Origin: Clostridia bacterium
Lineage (GTDB): Bacteria; Bacillota; Clostridia; Oscillospirales; CAG-272
Length of the DNA stretch: 34,665 nucleotides
Direction: 5' to 3'
NCBI GenBank assembly: GCA_017456895.1
Contig: JAFTIN010000069.1
Location: forward strand, 1 to 34,665
Shown here: positions 17,100 through 25,283 of the stretch, piece by piece
Position numbering within the stretch: the stretch's first letter is position 1
Layout of the letters: the number at the start of each line of letters is the position of its first letter
Made by a program: the position numbers and the translations under genes
The notes under the pieces: generated by a model
Databases searched by the model: none
Seen by the model: only the letters and a program-made list of their open reading frames with translations
Told to the model about the DNA's origin: nothing

Positions 17100-17741
17100 T
17101 TATTCTGCGAGGACCTTGCGGACTGCGGAGGCGATCCTCTCATCCTTGCAATTAGCGAAGAAGAGCTCCTGGAACTTTGCTCCGCCGAGAGCGCCCTTTA
17201 CGAGCTCTCTGTCGAGGTTCTCAAGAATGTAGCAGATGTCGGTATGAGTAACCTTCTTCACCTCGTCGAGGATCTTCTTGTTTCTCTGCTCGGGAACAGC
17301 TCTCTCTCTGGGATAGCCAAGGCCCCACTCGGAAACGAAAAGCTTCTCAAATACGTACTGAAGATTGAGCTCACAGCCCCAGCCCCAACCCTTAGCGAAG
17401 GGCATGGAGATAGCGTTACCGTTGTTTACCTGAGTGAACTGGTAAGCGTCGGTGGGATCAACTACGTGACCGCAAAGTACGCCGGGGAAGGAGTTACAAG
17501 CGAGCATTGCGCCCTCACCTGTGCCACAACCGGTGATAACGAGGTCGCATGCGCCGGAATTGAGAAGAACTGCGGAGAGGATACCGATCTGAACGTAGGT
17601 GAGCTGCTCTTTGTCCTCAGCAGAGTACATACCGTAGTTGTGCACCTCGTGACCGAGGGGCTCAACAACCTTCTTAAGAGTATCACAGATAAGCGCGTTC
17701 TTAGCCGCCTGGCTATTCTCGTTGATAAGTGCAATTTTCAT
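17100..17741 (-). CDS. RpiB/LacA/LacB-family sugar-phosphate isomerase
   Basis: The family interconverts aldose and ketose phosphates (ribose-5-P, allose-6-P, galactose-6-P). The 213-residue protein starts MKIALINENSQA and carries the active-site CDLVITGCGTGEGA loop, which holds the catalytic Cys, followed by NSFPGVLCG. It is longer than classic RpiB (about 150) because of a C-terminal extension (about 140-213), seen in a Clostridia subgroup. The exact sugar is not determinable. AAAGGAA lies before the ATG. Upstream two TTGACA boxes lie close together on the minus strand (17791-17809), but no clear -10 follows. Confidence 0.85.
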   Translation of the reverse strand: MKIALINENSQAAKNALICDTLKKVVEPLGHEVHNYGMYSAEDKEQLTYVQIGILSAVLLNSGACDLVITGCGTGEGAMLACNSFPGVLCGHVVDPTDAYQFTQVNNGNAISMPFAKGWGWGCELNLQYVFEKLFVSEWGLGYPRERAVPEQRNKKILDEVKKVTHTDICYILENLDRELVKGALGGAKFQELFFANCKDERIASAVRKVLAE

Positions 17742-17836
17742 TTATTGGGATTCCTTTCGAATATTAATAACCGTGTTTATTGTTAATAAATGTCAACCTT
17801 TGTTGTCAATTATAGCGTTTAGCTCTTGACACTCTA

Positions 17837-19123
17837 TTACGGAGTGAGACGGTTAGGACCTCTGAAGAGGAACTGAACCTCCTTGATAGAAAGGCCGAGG
17901 AAGAGCATGGTGAGTCTGTCGATACCGAGACCGAAGCCGCCGTGAGGAGGACAGCCGTACTTGAAGAACTCGAGGTAGAACTTAACGTCCTCTGCAAGTC
18001 CCTTCTCCTCCGCCTGCGCCTTAAGAACCTCATATCTGTGCTCTCTCTGCGCACCGGTAGTGATCTCAACGCCGCGCCAGATAAGGTCGTAGCCCTGAGG
18101 AACACCGTTCTCATCTCTCATATGATAGAAGGCTCTCTCCTTAGCATCGTAGTCGGTAATAAAGAGGAACTCGTGGTTGAACATATCACGGCAGAGCTGC
18201 CTTGTCATTCTCTCCGCCTCGGTGGTGAGGTCGCCGTGGAGCTCAGCGGGAACGGTATAGCCGTACCTTTCCTCAAGCTCGCGGTAAACGTCACAAAGCT
18301 TCATTCTCGGGAACGGGAGAGTAGGTACCTCAAGATCAAGGCCGTAAAGCTCCTTGATAGCGTCGCCGTGCTTCTCCTTTACTTTCGCAAGAGCGTAGGT
18401 AAGGAGCTCCTCCTCCATCTTCATAACGTCCTCGCAGCCGTCGATGTAGGAAAACTCAAGGTCAAAGCCGGTGAACTCGGTAGCGTGCTTGTTGGTGTAG
18501 GACTTCTCTGCTCTGAATACGGGACCGGTCTCAAAGATCCTCTCAAGGCCTGCAGCCATAGCCATCTGCTTATAGAACTGAGGAGACTGGGCGAGGTAAG
18601 CGTGTCCGTCAAAATACTTTACCTCAAATACGTCGGAGCCCGACTCGGAGGCAGCGGCGATAAGCTTGGGTGTATGGATCTCAACGAAGTCTCTCTCTAC
18701 GAGGAACTCACGAAGAGCCGCGGTGAGAGTGGTCTGAAGGTCGAGCATAAGATGATTCTTCTCGCGGCGGAGATCGATCCATCTATAGTCCATTCTGACG
18801 TCGATATCCGAGTCGTCCTTGATGGGGAGAGCCTCTGCATAAGACTCAACCCTCATAGTGTCGGGATACATCTCCTTGCCACCCATCTTTACGTACTCGG
18901 AGGCAACTACCTCGCCCTCGAATGTAACGACGGAGTGGATGGTGAGCTTGTCGAGCATCTCGAGCATCTCGGGATGCTTCTCCTTCTCAATGGTGATCTG
19001 GAGCTTACCGGTAGCGTCCTTAACTACGATAAACGCCATAGTTCTCTTGTTACGGAAGTTTTCAACGAAGCCTTGAACCTTGTGGAGGCCCGGGGTTACG
19101 TCTTTAATATAAGTTCTTTTCAT
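17837..19123 (-). CDS. aspS: Aspartyl-tRNA synthetase, archaeal-type (likely non-discriminating)
   Basis: This class-II synthetase charges tRNA-Asp and, in this subfamily, usually also tRNA-Asn, which GatCAB then amidates. The 428-residue protein is much shorter than the bacterial type (about 590) and lacks its GAD insertion domain. It has an N-terminal OB anticodon-binding domain (about 1-100), a motif-1/2 region with HTPKLIAAASESGSD and FRAEKSYTNKHATEF, and motif 3 GLGIDRLTML. It ends in RLTP as archaeal AspRS does. The ATG at 19123 is 7 nt after AAAGGA; a longer frame adds 6 residues. A perfect promoter lies upstream. Whether it is non-discriminating is inference. Confidence 0.9.
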   Translation of the reverse strand: MKRTYIKDVTPGLHKVQGFVENFRNKRTMAFIVVKDATGKLQITIEKEKHPEMLEMLDKLTIHSVVTFEGEVVASEYVKMGGKEMYPDTMRVESYAEALPIKDDSDIDVRMDYRWIDLRREKNHLMLDLQTTLTAALREFLVERDFVEIHTPKLIAAASESGSDVFEVKYFDGHAYLAQSPQFYKQMAMAAGLERIFETGPVFRAEKSYTNKHATEFTGFDLEFSYIDGCEDVMKMEEELLTYALAKVKEKHGDAIKELYGLDLEVPTLPFPRMKLCDVYRELEERYGYTVPAELHGDLTTEAERMTRQLCRDMFNHEFLFITDYDAKERAFYHMRDENGVPQGYDLIWRGVEITTGAQREHRYEVLKAQAEEKGLAEDVKFYLEFFKYGCPPHGGFGLGIDRLTMLFLGLSIKEVQFLFRGPNRLTP

Positions 19124-19163
19124 TTTTGCGTCCTTTCGCATTACGTGTAAATTTTACGTATAT

Positions 19164-19192
19164 ATTATATATTCTTTATTTTCGGTTGTCAA
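19164..19192 (-). promoter_or_regulatory. Consensus promoter of aspS
   Basis: TTGACA, 17-nt spacer, TATAAT on the minus strand: both hexamers match the consensus fully. The -35 overlaps the TGA stop of the upstream hydrolase gene. Confidence 0.88.
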
Positions 19193-20004
19193 TAGCTTTT
19201 TAAGCTTTTCATCCACTCGACGCTGTCCTTCACCCAGCCTTGTGCCAGTGGCTGTATCCAATCGGGATTTCCGAGCGAGGTCTCCTCGTTAGCGAGGGCG
19301 ATACCGTGAGAGCCGTATGGGTAGACGTGCAGAGCTACGTGCCTGCCTATAGTGTAGTACGCCTCTGCAAGTCGCAGCGAGCCTATCATAGGCACGGTGG
19401 GGTCCTCGGAGGTGTGCCAGATAAAGAGAGGGGCTGAATCACGATCAACGTTTTTCTCAAGTGAAAGAGAGAGCTTCTCTTCTTCGGAAATATCCGAAAA
19501 GCTCTTTCCGGAGAGCATCTCAAAGGAATGCTCGTGAGTAGGAACGAGGGCGGAGACAACGGGATACGCAAGTATCGCGCCGCAAGGCCTGTTATATCCC
19601 TTCTCTATGCCAAGATAGGAGAGCACCTCGGTGTCATTATGGAGAATGGCCGAGGAGCCGGCAAGATGGCCTCCTGCGGAGAAGCCGACGGTGAATATTC
19701 TGTCCTTCTTTATGCCGTATTTTTCGGCGTTATCCTTGAGGTAGCAGAGGGCAAACGAAGCGTCGATAAGGTGCGAGGGGTAGGTGTATTTCCCGCCCAC
19801 CGCATAGTGAAGAACAAAAGCATTTAGCCCCTCGTCAAGATAGGCTCTGGCCACGGCGTCACCCTCACGCTCGGTGGAGAGGTGCTCGTAGCCTCCGCCG
19901 GGAAAAATAAGGACGGAGTCTCGGTCCTTACTGCCATCCTCGATATAGGAAATAAGATTGATTTCGTGATCACCAACGTTAAAAACAAGAGTCTGTATTT
20001 TCAT
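19189..20004 (-). CDS. Alpha/beta-hydrolase, acetyl-xylan-esterase-like
   Basis: The 271-residue protein has the BD-FAE/esterase layout. The oxyanion loop is PGGGYEHLS, the nucleophile elbow GFSAGGHLAG (Ser), the acid SEDPTVPM (Asp), and the His is in GSHGIAL. There is no signal peptide, so it should deacylate imported sugar substrates in the cytosol. The ATG at 20004 has GGGAGG 7 nt upstream; the longer frame is rejected. It is divergent from the GH78 gene, which suggests shared control of rhamnose-containing, acylated glycans. Substrate is inferred from context only. Confidence 0.82.
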   Translation of the reverse strand: MKIQTLVFNVGDHEINLISYIEDGSKDRDSVLIFPGGGYEHLSTEREGDAVARAYLDEGLNAFVLHYAVGGKYTYPSHLIDASFALCYLKDNAEKYGIKKDRIFTVGFSAGGHLAGSSAILHNDTEVLSYLGIEKGYNRPCGAILAYPVVSALVPTHEHSFEMLSGKSFSDISEEEKLSLSLEKNVDRDSAPLFIWHTSEDPTVPMIGSLRLAEAYYTIGRHVALHVYPYGSHGIALANEETSLGNPDWIQPLAQGWVKDSVEWMKSLKSY

Positions 20005-20073
20005 ACGTATGCCTCCCTGGAAATTCTTACAGAACAATTCTACCACGCGCGAGGGATTTTTTCAAGGGGGATA

Positions 20074-20102
20074 TTGACTTTTCTTTTTGCGTGTGTTAAC
20101 AT
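20074..20102 (+). promoter_or_regulatory. Promoter of the GH78 gene
   Basis: TTGACT, 17-nt spacer, TAACAT on the plus strand, in the 123-bp divergent gap. Transcripts would start about 20 nt before the ATG at 20128. Confidence 0.7.
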
Positions 20103-20127
20103 AAAGAAAAACTTTCCCGGAGGCAAT

Positions 20128-22323
20128 ATGAAAAATCCCATCCTAAAGGCTGACTTTATATGCGCGGATAAGTCCTGGATACCCGCCGCCCCTTACTTTA
20201 AAAAAGAGGTGGCCGTAATAGGCGAAATCAAGCGCGCAACGCTCTATATAAGTGCGCTTGGCGTGTTCGAAGCAAAAATAAACGGAATGCGCGTCGGAAA
20301 CGATTATATGACTCCGGGCTGGACAAATTACAACAAACGTTTACAATTTTGTACATATAACGTCACGAATATGCTTTCCGAAAAAACGGAGATCATCGTG
20401 GGAGTCGGTAACGGATGGTTCTCCTCACGCGGCGGATTCCCCGAGTCAAAGGACGGAATGTACGGCGCTCACCCCGCCCTTATAGCGGCTCTCGAGATCG
20501 AGCACAAAGACGGCAAGGTCGAGTACGTATACACGGATGAAAGCTGGCTCACGGCAAGATCGGAGTGCCTGTTCTCCGGCATATACGACGGAGAGATAAC
20601 GGACGCGAATATCCGCCCTGAGTTCATCGAATGCGCCAAGATTTTTGAGTACGATAAATCAGTGCTCATACCGTTTGAGGGTGAGCCCACGCGAGAGATA
20701 GAGACGCTTGAGGTAAGCAAGGTCATCACCACACCGAAGGGCGAGACTGTCATCGACTTTGGCCAGGAGGTCACAGGTACGGTCGAGTTTATGCTCAACG
20801 CTAAGGGCGGCGAGAGAGTACAGATCCTCCATGCAGAGGTGCTCGACAAGGACGGCAACTTCTACAGAGATAACTACCGCACCGCAAGGAGCGAGATAGT
20901 CTACACTGCAAAGCCCGGACTGCAGATCTACAAGGCAAAGTACACCTTCTTCGGCTTCAGATATATAAAGCTTATCGAATGGCCCGAGGAGGTTAAAAAG
21001 GAAAACTTCAGAGCTATCGTTATGCACTCGGATATGAAGCGCACAGGCTACTTCAAGTGCGGTCACGCGAAGCTCAATCAGCTCTACTCCAACATTATCT
21101 GGGGACAGAGGGATAACTTCCTCGATATCCCCACAGACTGCCCGCAAAGAGACGAGAGGCTCGGCTGGACGGGGGATGCGCAGGTGTTCTGCGAGGCAGC
21201 ATCCATCAACTACGACACAGAGCGATTCTACAGAAAATGGCTTCGTGATATGGCGAGTGAGCAGCTCCAAAGCGGTGAATTGCCGCACGTTATCCCCGAC
21301 GCACTGAGAGTTAACGGAACGAGGAACTCGACCGCGTGGAGCGACGCCTCATGCATTATTCCCTGGGAAGTCTACCGCGCCTTCGGAGATAAGAAGATCC
21401 TGCGCGAAAACCTACCTATGATGAAGAAGTGGCATGGCTACGTCAAATCAAGAGCGGGTAAAAAGTGCCTGTGGCAGGGAGATCAACACTTCGGAGACTG
21501 GCTCGGAATGGATGCTCCCGAGGGCTCCTATACAGGCTCGACGAACAAGGATCTTATCGCGAGCGCATACTATTACCTTATAACTACTATAATCGCAAAG
21601 GCCTATAGAGAGCTCGGTATGAACAGCGATAGCTACGACAGACTCGCGGAGCGCATCAGGCGGGCATACAAAAAGGAATATATCAAGAGGGGCAGACTGA
21701 CGAGCGATACGCAGACAGCCCACGCAGTGACTGTACACTTCGGTCTTGCGGACGACGAGCCCGAGCTCAAGACAAGGCTTGGTGAAAGGCTCGTGGAGCT
21801 GATAGAAGGCTTCGGCGACAGACTGCAGACCGGCTTCGTAGGTACTCCGTATCTTCTCGACGCTCTGACCGAGGTAGATAGAGCTGATAAAGCGTATACC
21901 CTTTTGCTTCAGGAGAAATTCCCCTCGTGGCTCTTCTCTGTCAACCAGGGAGCGACCACGATATGGGAGCACTGGGACAGCAAGAACGAAAAGGGCGAGT
22001 TCTGGAGCACGGATATGAACTCCTTTAACCACTATGCTTATGGCTCCTGCGCAGCGTGGTTCTACCGCACTATACTCGGCGTAAGACCGACGTCCCCTGC
22101 ATACGAAACGATAGAGATTCGTCCTATCCCCTCCGAAAGACTCGGCTTTGCAAAGGCGAGAATCGAGACGCGCTCAGGTGTGATCGTATCCGAGTGGACC
22201 TATCTTGACGACGGAGTCAGATACTTCTTCTCCATTCCCGAGGGAGTAAGCGCCGAGATCACCGTTGACGGAGTGACAAGAAGCTACCCCGCAGGAAATT
22301 ATACTCTCTGGGGAGAAAAGTAA
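20128..22323 (+). CDS. Alpha-L-rhamnosidase, GH78
   Basis: This enzyme releases terminal alpha-L-rhamnose from plant or bacterial glycans by an inverting mechanism. The 731-residue protein has the GH78 order: N-terminal beta domains (about 1-250), an (alpha/alpha)6 barrel and a C-terminal beta domain. DCPQRDERLGWTGD (from residue 337) holds the catalytic acid region, and TTIWEHWDS (Trp613, Glu614) the base region. No signal peptide, so it is cytosolic. The start at 20128 is fixed by CCGGAGG 6 nt upstream; the open frame runs 82 codons further upstream but lies in the divergent promoter. It is the only clear plus-strand gene in the left 29 kb. Confidence 0.94.
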   Translation: MKNPILKADFICADKSWIPAAPYFKKEVAVIGEIKRATLYISALGVFEAKINGMRVGNDYMTPGWTNYNKRLQFCTYNVTNMLSEKTEIIVGVGNGWFSSRGGFPESKDGMYGAHPALIAALEIEHKDGKVEYVYTDESWLTARSECLFSGIYDGEITDANIRPEFIECAKIFEYDKSVLIPFEGEPTREIETLEVSKVITTPKGETVIDFGQEVTGTVEFMLNAKGGERVQILHAEVLDKDGNFYRDNYRTARSEIVYTAKPGLQIYKAKYTFFGFRYIKLIEWPEEVKKENFRAIVMHSDMKRTGYFKCGHAKLNQLYSNIIWGQRDNFLDIPTDCPQRDERLGWTGDAQVFCEAASINYDTERFYRKWLRDMASEQLQSGELPHVIPDALRVNGTRNSTAWSDASCIIPWEVYRAFGDKKILRENLPMMKKWHGYVKSRAGKKCLWQGDQHFGDWLGMDAPEGSYTGSTNKDLIASAYYYLITTIIAKAYRELGMNSDSYDRLAERIRRAYKKEYIKRGRLTSDTQTAHAVTVHFGLADDEPELKTRLGERLVELIEGFGDRLQTGFVGTPYLLDALTEVDRADKAYTLLLQEKFPSWLFSVNQGATTIWEHWDSKNEKGEFWSTDMNSFNHYAYGSCAAWFYRTILGVRPTSPAYETIEIRPIPSERLGFAKARIETRSGVIVSEWTYLDDGVRYFFSIPEGVSAEITVDGVTRSYPAGNYTLWGEK

Positions 22324-22359
22324 AGTTATGAGTTGACAAGGTCAACGATATACAAGCAA

Positions 22360-22408
22360 AATAAGGCTACTCAAGACGTGTGCTTGCGGTAGCCTTATTC
22401 GTTTTTTT
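22360..22408 (+). terminator. Terminator of the GH78 gene
   Basis: Stem AATAAGGCTAC/GTAGCCTTATT followed by C-G and seven T. The reverse strand also has a T-rich end, so it may act in both directions. Confidence 0.9.
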
Positions 22409-22418
22409 GCCTTAAAAA

Positions 22419-22459
22419 CCGAAAAATCGGGTTTTAGTTATATTTTTCGGCCTTTTTTT
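22419..22459 (+). terminator. Second hairpin with T-tract after GH78
   Basis: A perfect 9-bp inverted repeat CCGAAAAAT/ATTTTTCGG is followed by CC and seven T. It lies only 10 bp after the first terminator and would act as a backup. The remaining AT-rich sequence to 22580 shows nothing I can name. Confidence 0.6.
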
Positions 22460-22580
22460 AGATCATAATCTTTATTTTTTCATATTTTCCGAGTAGGAGT
22501 GTCAAAATTCGTAATATTTTCGAAACCTACCTATTTCGGCTCTGTTTTGCGGTTCTTTTCTTTATTTTTTACTGATTTTA

Positions 22581-22808
22581 TCAAATCAAACCGTCTCTGC
22601 CGTAATAGAGCATTCTTTTCTCCTCATCGGTGAGTTCATCAATATCCTTGCCGTTTTTCATAGCTGTCCACGCCCTGTTTGGCACGGGCGGATTGATATC
22701 CGGAACGATGACCTCAGGGGTGTTTATACCGGGAATGGGGGCCGCGTTTGTGGCGGGATTTCTGTTTCCTACGTCATATCCCTCGTTTTTTCTCTTAATA
22801 TCCTTCAA
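22581..22808 (-). CDS. Possible small Pro-rich protein, unrecognised
   Basis: An open frame of 75 codons from a TTG at 22808. The middle is rich in Pro and Asn (NPATNAAPIPGINTPE, then NPPVPNRAW), and the end is a charged helix (DELTDEEKRMLYYGRDG). That composition looks more like a protein than chance. Against it: there is no ATG near the N terminus, the ribosome site is weak, and it begins right after a terminator-like structure. The open frame continues upstream to 22871 through that structure. No family recognised. Confidence 0.35.
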   Translation of the reverse strand: MKDIKRKNEGYDVGNRNPATNAAPIPGINTPEVIVPDINPPVPNRAWTAMKNGKDIDELTDEEKRMLYYGRDGLI

Positions 22809-22810
22809 AA

Positions 22811-22880
22811 TTAAAAACCTACCTTTCTTCAGGTTATGCTTATCTTTTCCGATAGCATCGCACTTATGCAAGGTAGGTTT
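22811..22880 (-). terminator. Large branched hairpin, probable terminator of the GH39-like gene
   Basis: On the minus strand an 11-bp perfect stem AAACCTACCTT/AAGGTAGGTTT ends in a T run. The 44-nt interior can form two further hairpins: GCAT/ATGC, and GCTATC/GATAAGC with one bulge and a GGAAAA loop. It starts 6 bp after the GH39-like stop codon. The branched interior is unusual for a plain terminator. A third copy of the AAACCTACCT arm lies at about 22525. Confidence 0.55.
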
Positions 22881-22886
22881 ATTTAT

Positions 22887-24224
22887 TTATGAGAATGTTA
22901 GGAAATAGACTTCGTTCTTACCGACTCGGAGGGTGACGGTATTGTTTTTTAACGGTAGACCTCTCTCCTCGGTGAAGAAGCCGCAGCCCTCGTCACCGCC
23001 GCCGATAATTCCCTTGATCGAATAGTTGGTGTACTCTCTGCCCGTAACTCTTATCTCAACTACGCCGCTGTAATCGGAGGTTGAGAATACGCAGGCACCG
23101 CTCTTTTCTCCCATTGCGGCAAGTGAATAAATCTCGGTGCGGTAATCCTCGGTAGAGTCCACAACTCCGTCAAGTGAGGAAAGAGCGCCGAAAGCGGTCA
23201 TTACGTGATATGCCGCGTAGAAGTGCTTGTCACACCTATGATTCAAGGCGTATAGCGAATTGTAAGGCGATGCCGGGTCAAGGTGCGAGTAGAACATCAT
23301 ATCAACGTTGCTCTTCTGAGCTATGATCATCGCTCTGGCGAAGGCGGAAGGGTACTTCCTCTCAAGGAAGGCCCCCTTTTCGGTGTCCTTAAGATTAAAT
23401 TCAGAGATAACGCTCTGCGTTTTCTTGAGTCCGTACTGTCCGAGGTAGGACTTTGCGTAATTGGCGTGCAGGCTTATCTCCTCGGGCGACTCCGCATAGC
23501 ACTTCCAGGAGAAGAAGTCGAGAGGCGCCTTGTTTTCTCTCGTAATATAAGTGAGGAAGTTCTCAAGGAAGTCGATATACGACTTTTCCTCGGGAGTGCC
23601 GTTATAGTGGTTGAGACTGAAGAAGCCGCCCGAGGAGTATCCTCCGACCTTGATTTTTGGGAAAACACTTTTTATATGGTTGGCCACGGTGGCGTAAAGC
23701 TCGTAGTATTCTCTTGGGCTCGAGCGCCAACCCGCACTTGTATCTACGTCGGGAAAGATCTCTACGTACTTGATATTATACTTAAAGCCGTTCGCCCACC
23801 TCGTATTGTAGTGAGCTATAATTTTCTCGCAGATCCTCGCATATTTTTCGGGATCACGAGGCATTTTCGTGTATTTTGCGATCTCATAAGGCTCTCTTGA
23901 CTCGCCGAGACGGAGAAAAATATCCGCTCCGGAGTCCTTAACCGCGCTAAGGAGCCTGTCTGTCGGGCCAAAGTTGTATGAAGCCTCAAACCGCTCGTCA
24001 AGATCAAAATCCGGGAAAATGCAATGTATATCGAGATATCTCGAGGCCGCAAAGGGTGCCTCAACGTCGGAGAGTCTGACGAATTGGGGCGCCATCTCCT
24101 TATACTGCTCGGTAAAGTCGAGCTCGAGATCCATGCCAAATCTCGGACCGTTATTCAAGCAGTTTACGGGCTTTAGTTTACCGTTTTTTCTTGAAAAATC
24201 GATGCTTACCGTTCTTTTGATCAC
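22887..24224 (-). CDS. GH39-like TIM-barrel protein with altered acid/base motif
   Basis: The 445-residue protein follows the GH39 (beta-xylosidase/iduronidase) plan: an early FVRLSDVEAPF strand, LDIHCIFPDFD, FLRLG, and then a C-terminal beta domain (about 360-445). The nucleophile strand is SVISEFN (Glu275). Where GH39 enzymes have a WNEP motif with the acid/base Glu, this one reads YVEIFPDVD (153-161), so Asn-Glu is replaced by Pro-Asp. Either activity is changed or Asp takes the role. The start is GTG with AAAGGAG 6 nt upstream. No signal peptide. It follows yitT by 27 bp, so the two may be cotranscribed. Confidence 0.65.
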   Translation of the reverse strand: MIKRTVSIDFSRKNGKLKPVNCLNNGPRFGMDLELDFTEQYKEMAPQFVRLSDVEAPFAASRYLDIHCIFPDFDLDERFEASYNFGPTDRLLSAVKDSGADIFLRLGESREPYEIAKYTKMPRDPEKYARICEKIIAHYNTRWANGFKYNIKYVEIFPDVDTSAGWRSSPREYYELYATVANHIKSVFPKIKVGGYSSGGFFSLNHYNGTPEEKSYIDFLENFLTYITRENKAPLDFFSWKCYAESPEEISLHANYAKSYLGQYGLKKTQSVISEFNLKDTEKGAFLERKYPSAFARAMIIAQKSNVDMMFYSHLDPASPYNSLYALNHRCDKHFYAAYHVMTAFGALSSLDGVVDSTEDYRTEIYSLAAMGEKSGACVFSTSDYSGVVEIRVTGREYTNYSIKGIIGGGDEGCGFFTEERGLPLKNNTVTLRVGKNEVYFLTFS

Positions 24225-24251
24225 GGCGCGCTCCTTTCTGTCGTTTGATTT

Positions 24252-25202
24252 TTACCCCTCGATACCATAGGTCCAGCCCTCGCCGTTTATCTCATGGGCT
24301 CGGTGAACGGTTACAAAGGCGTTCTTGTCTATAGATGTAACAATTTCTGTGAATGCGGGGTACTGACGCATCGCAAAGGTGATGATAACAAGCTTCTTAC
24401 CTTCACCCGAATAGCCGCCCGTAGCTTCAAGAATGGTCGTGGTGCGCGCCATTTTCTCAATAACCGCGCGGTTGATCTCGGCATACTTATCCGAGACAAC
24501 GTGAGCAATAAATGCGCTCGATTCACCGAGGAACAGCTTATCAATGGATATCGCGCAGATGAATGCGGAAATAATACCGAGAAGCGAGAGAAGGAAGTTA
24601 TCTACAGCAAAGATACCGATTATGATAATCAGTGTATCACACACGAAAAACGCAACCGAGCTCTTAAGCCTCTTAACGTACTTCGAGAGAGTAAGGGCAA
24701 TAACGTCCACACCGCCCGTAGATCCTCCGCCAAGGAAGGTGAAGGCACAGCCTGCGCCCATGCACGCTCCGCCAAATACCGTAGCAATAAGCAGAGCTAT
24801 AGCCTGATATTCTCCCTCGTAAACAGTGAGATCGAGCAGTCGGGATATAGGCGAATGATAAACTATAAGCTCGGAAAGATAAAGAGCTATAGGATAGAAC
24901 ATCGTTGAAATAAGCGTCTTCGCTGCGAAGGAGGTGCCGAGAAGAAAGATTCCGAGCACAAAGAGTATCCAGTTGACTATCGACGAGAACACGTCAGCCC
25001 CAATAGTGCCAAGAAACGGAACATCCTCAAAGCACTTTTCAAGTATGATTCCTATACCAGATATACCGCCTGTAACAAGGTCGAACGGGAAGATAAACAT
25101 AGCAATTCCGAAGGCAAGAATGAATGTGCCGAGAAGAATCAAACCGGTGTTCTTAAAAAATCTCAGCCAATCCTTTTTATCTTTTGGAAAAAGCTTTTTC
25201 AT
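24252..25202 (-). CDS. YitT family membrane protein (DUF161/DUF2179)
   Basis: The 316-residue protein has about five hydrophobic segments in residues 15-210, including FPFDLVTGGISGIGI and the glycine-rich GGACMGAGCAFTFLGGGSTGGVD typical of YitT. The C-terminal cytosolic DUF2179 domain contains TILEATGGYSGEGKKLVI. The function is unknown in the family; a transport role is suspected. AAAGGAG precedes the ATG. It lies 81 bp after the ABC exporter genes. Confidence 0.9.
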   Translation of the reverse strand: MKKLFPKDKKDWLRFFKNTGLILLGTFILAFGIAMFIFPFDLVTGGISGIGIILEKCFEDVPFLGTIGADVFSSIVNWILFVLGIFLLGTSFAAKTLISTMFYPIALYLSELIVYHSPISRLLDLTVYEGEYQAIALLIATVFGGACMGAGCAFTFLGGGSTGGVDVIALTLSKYVKRLKSSVAFFVCDTLIIIIGIFAVDNFLLSLLGIISAFICAISIDKLFLGESSAFIAHVVSDKYAEINRAVIEKMARTTTILEATGGYSGEGKKLVIITFAMRQYPAFTEIVTSIDKNAFVTVHRAHEINGEGWTYGIEG

Positions 25203-25283
25203 ATATTGCTCCTTTGATATAAAGTTTTTTCAAAGAATATTATGCGGTTTAAAAGTATTTTTTGTAAATAATAGTTATAATAA

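Noticed and set aside
17781..17809. Promoter of the rpiB-like gene from a TTGACA box
   Set aside because: The -35 is perfect but the base 17 nt later (TTAACA) is a poor -10, and the second TTGACA has none; not reported as a feature.
17942..19150. Plus-strand ORF of 402 codons
   Set aside because: It is fully antisense to aspS, whose class-II motifs are certain.
20659..22032. Minus-strand ORFs inside the GH78 gene
   Set aside because: Antisense shadows; the plus-strand frame has GH78 catalytic motifs.
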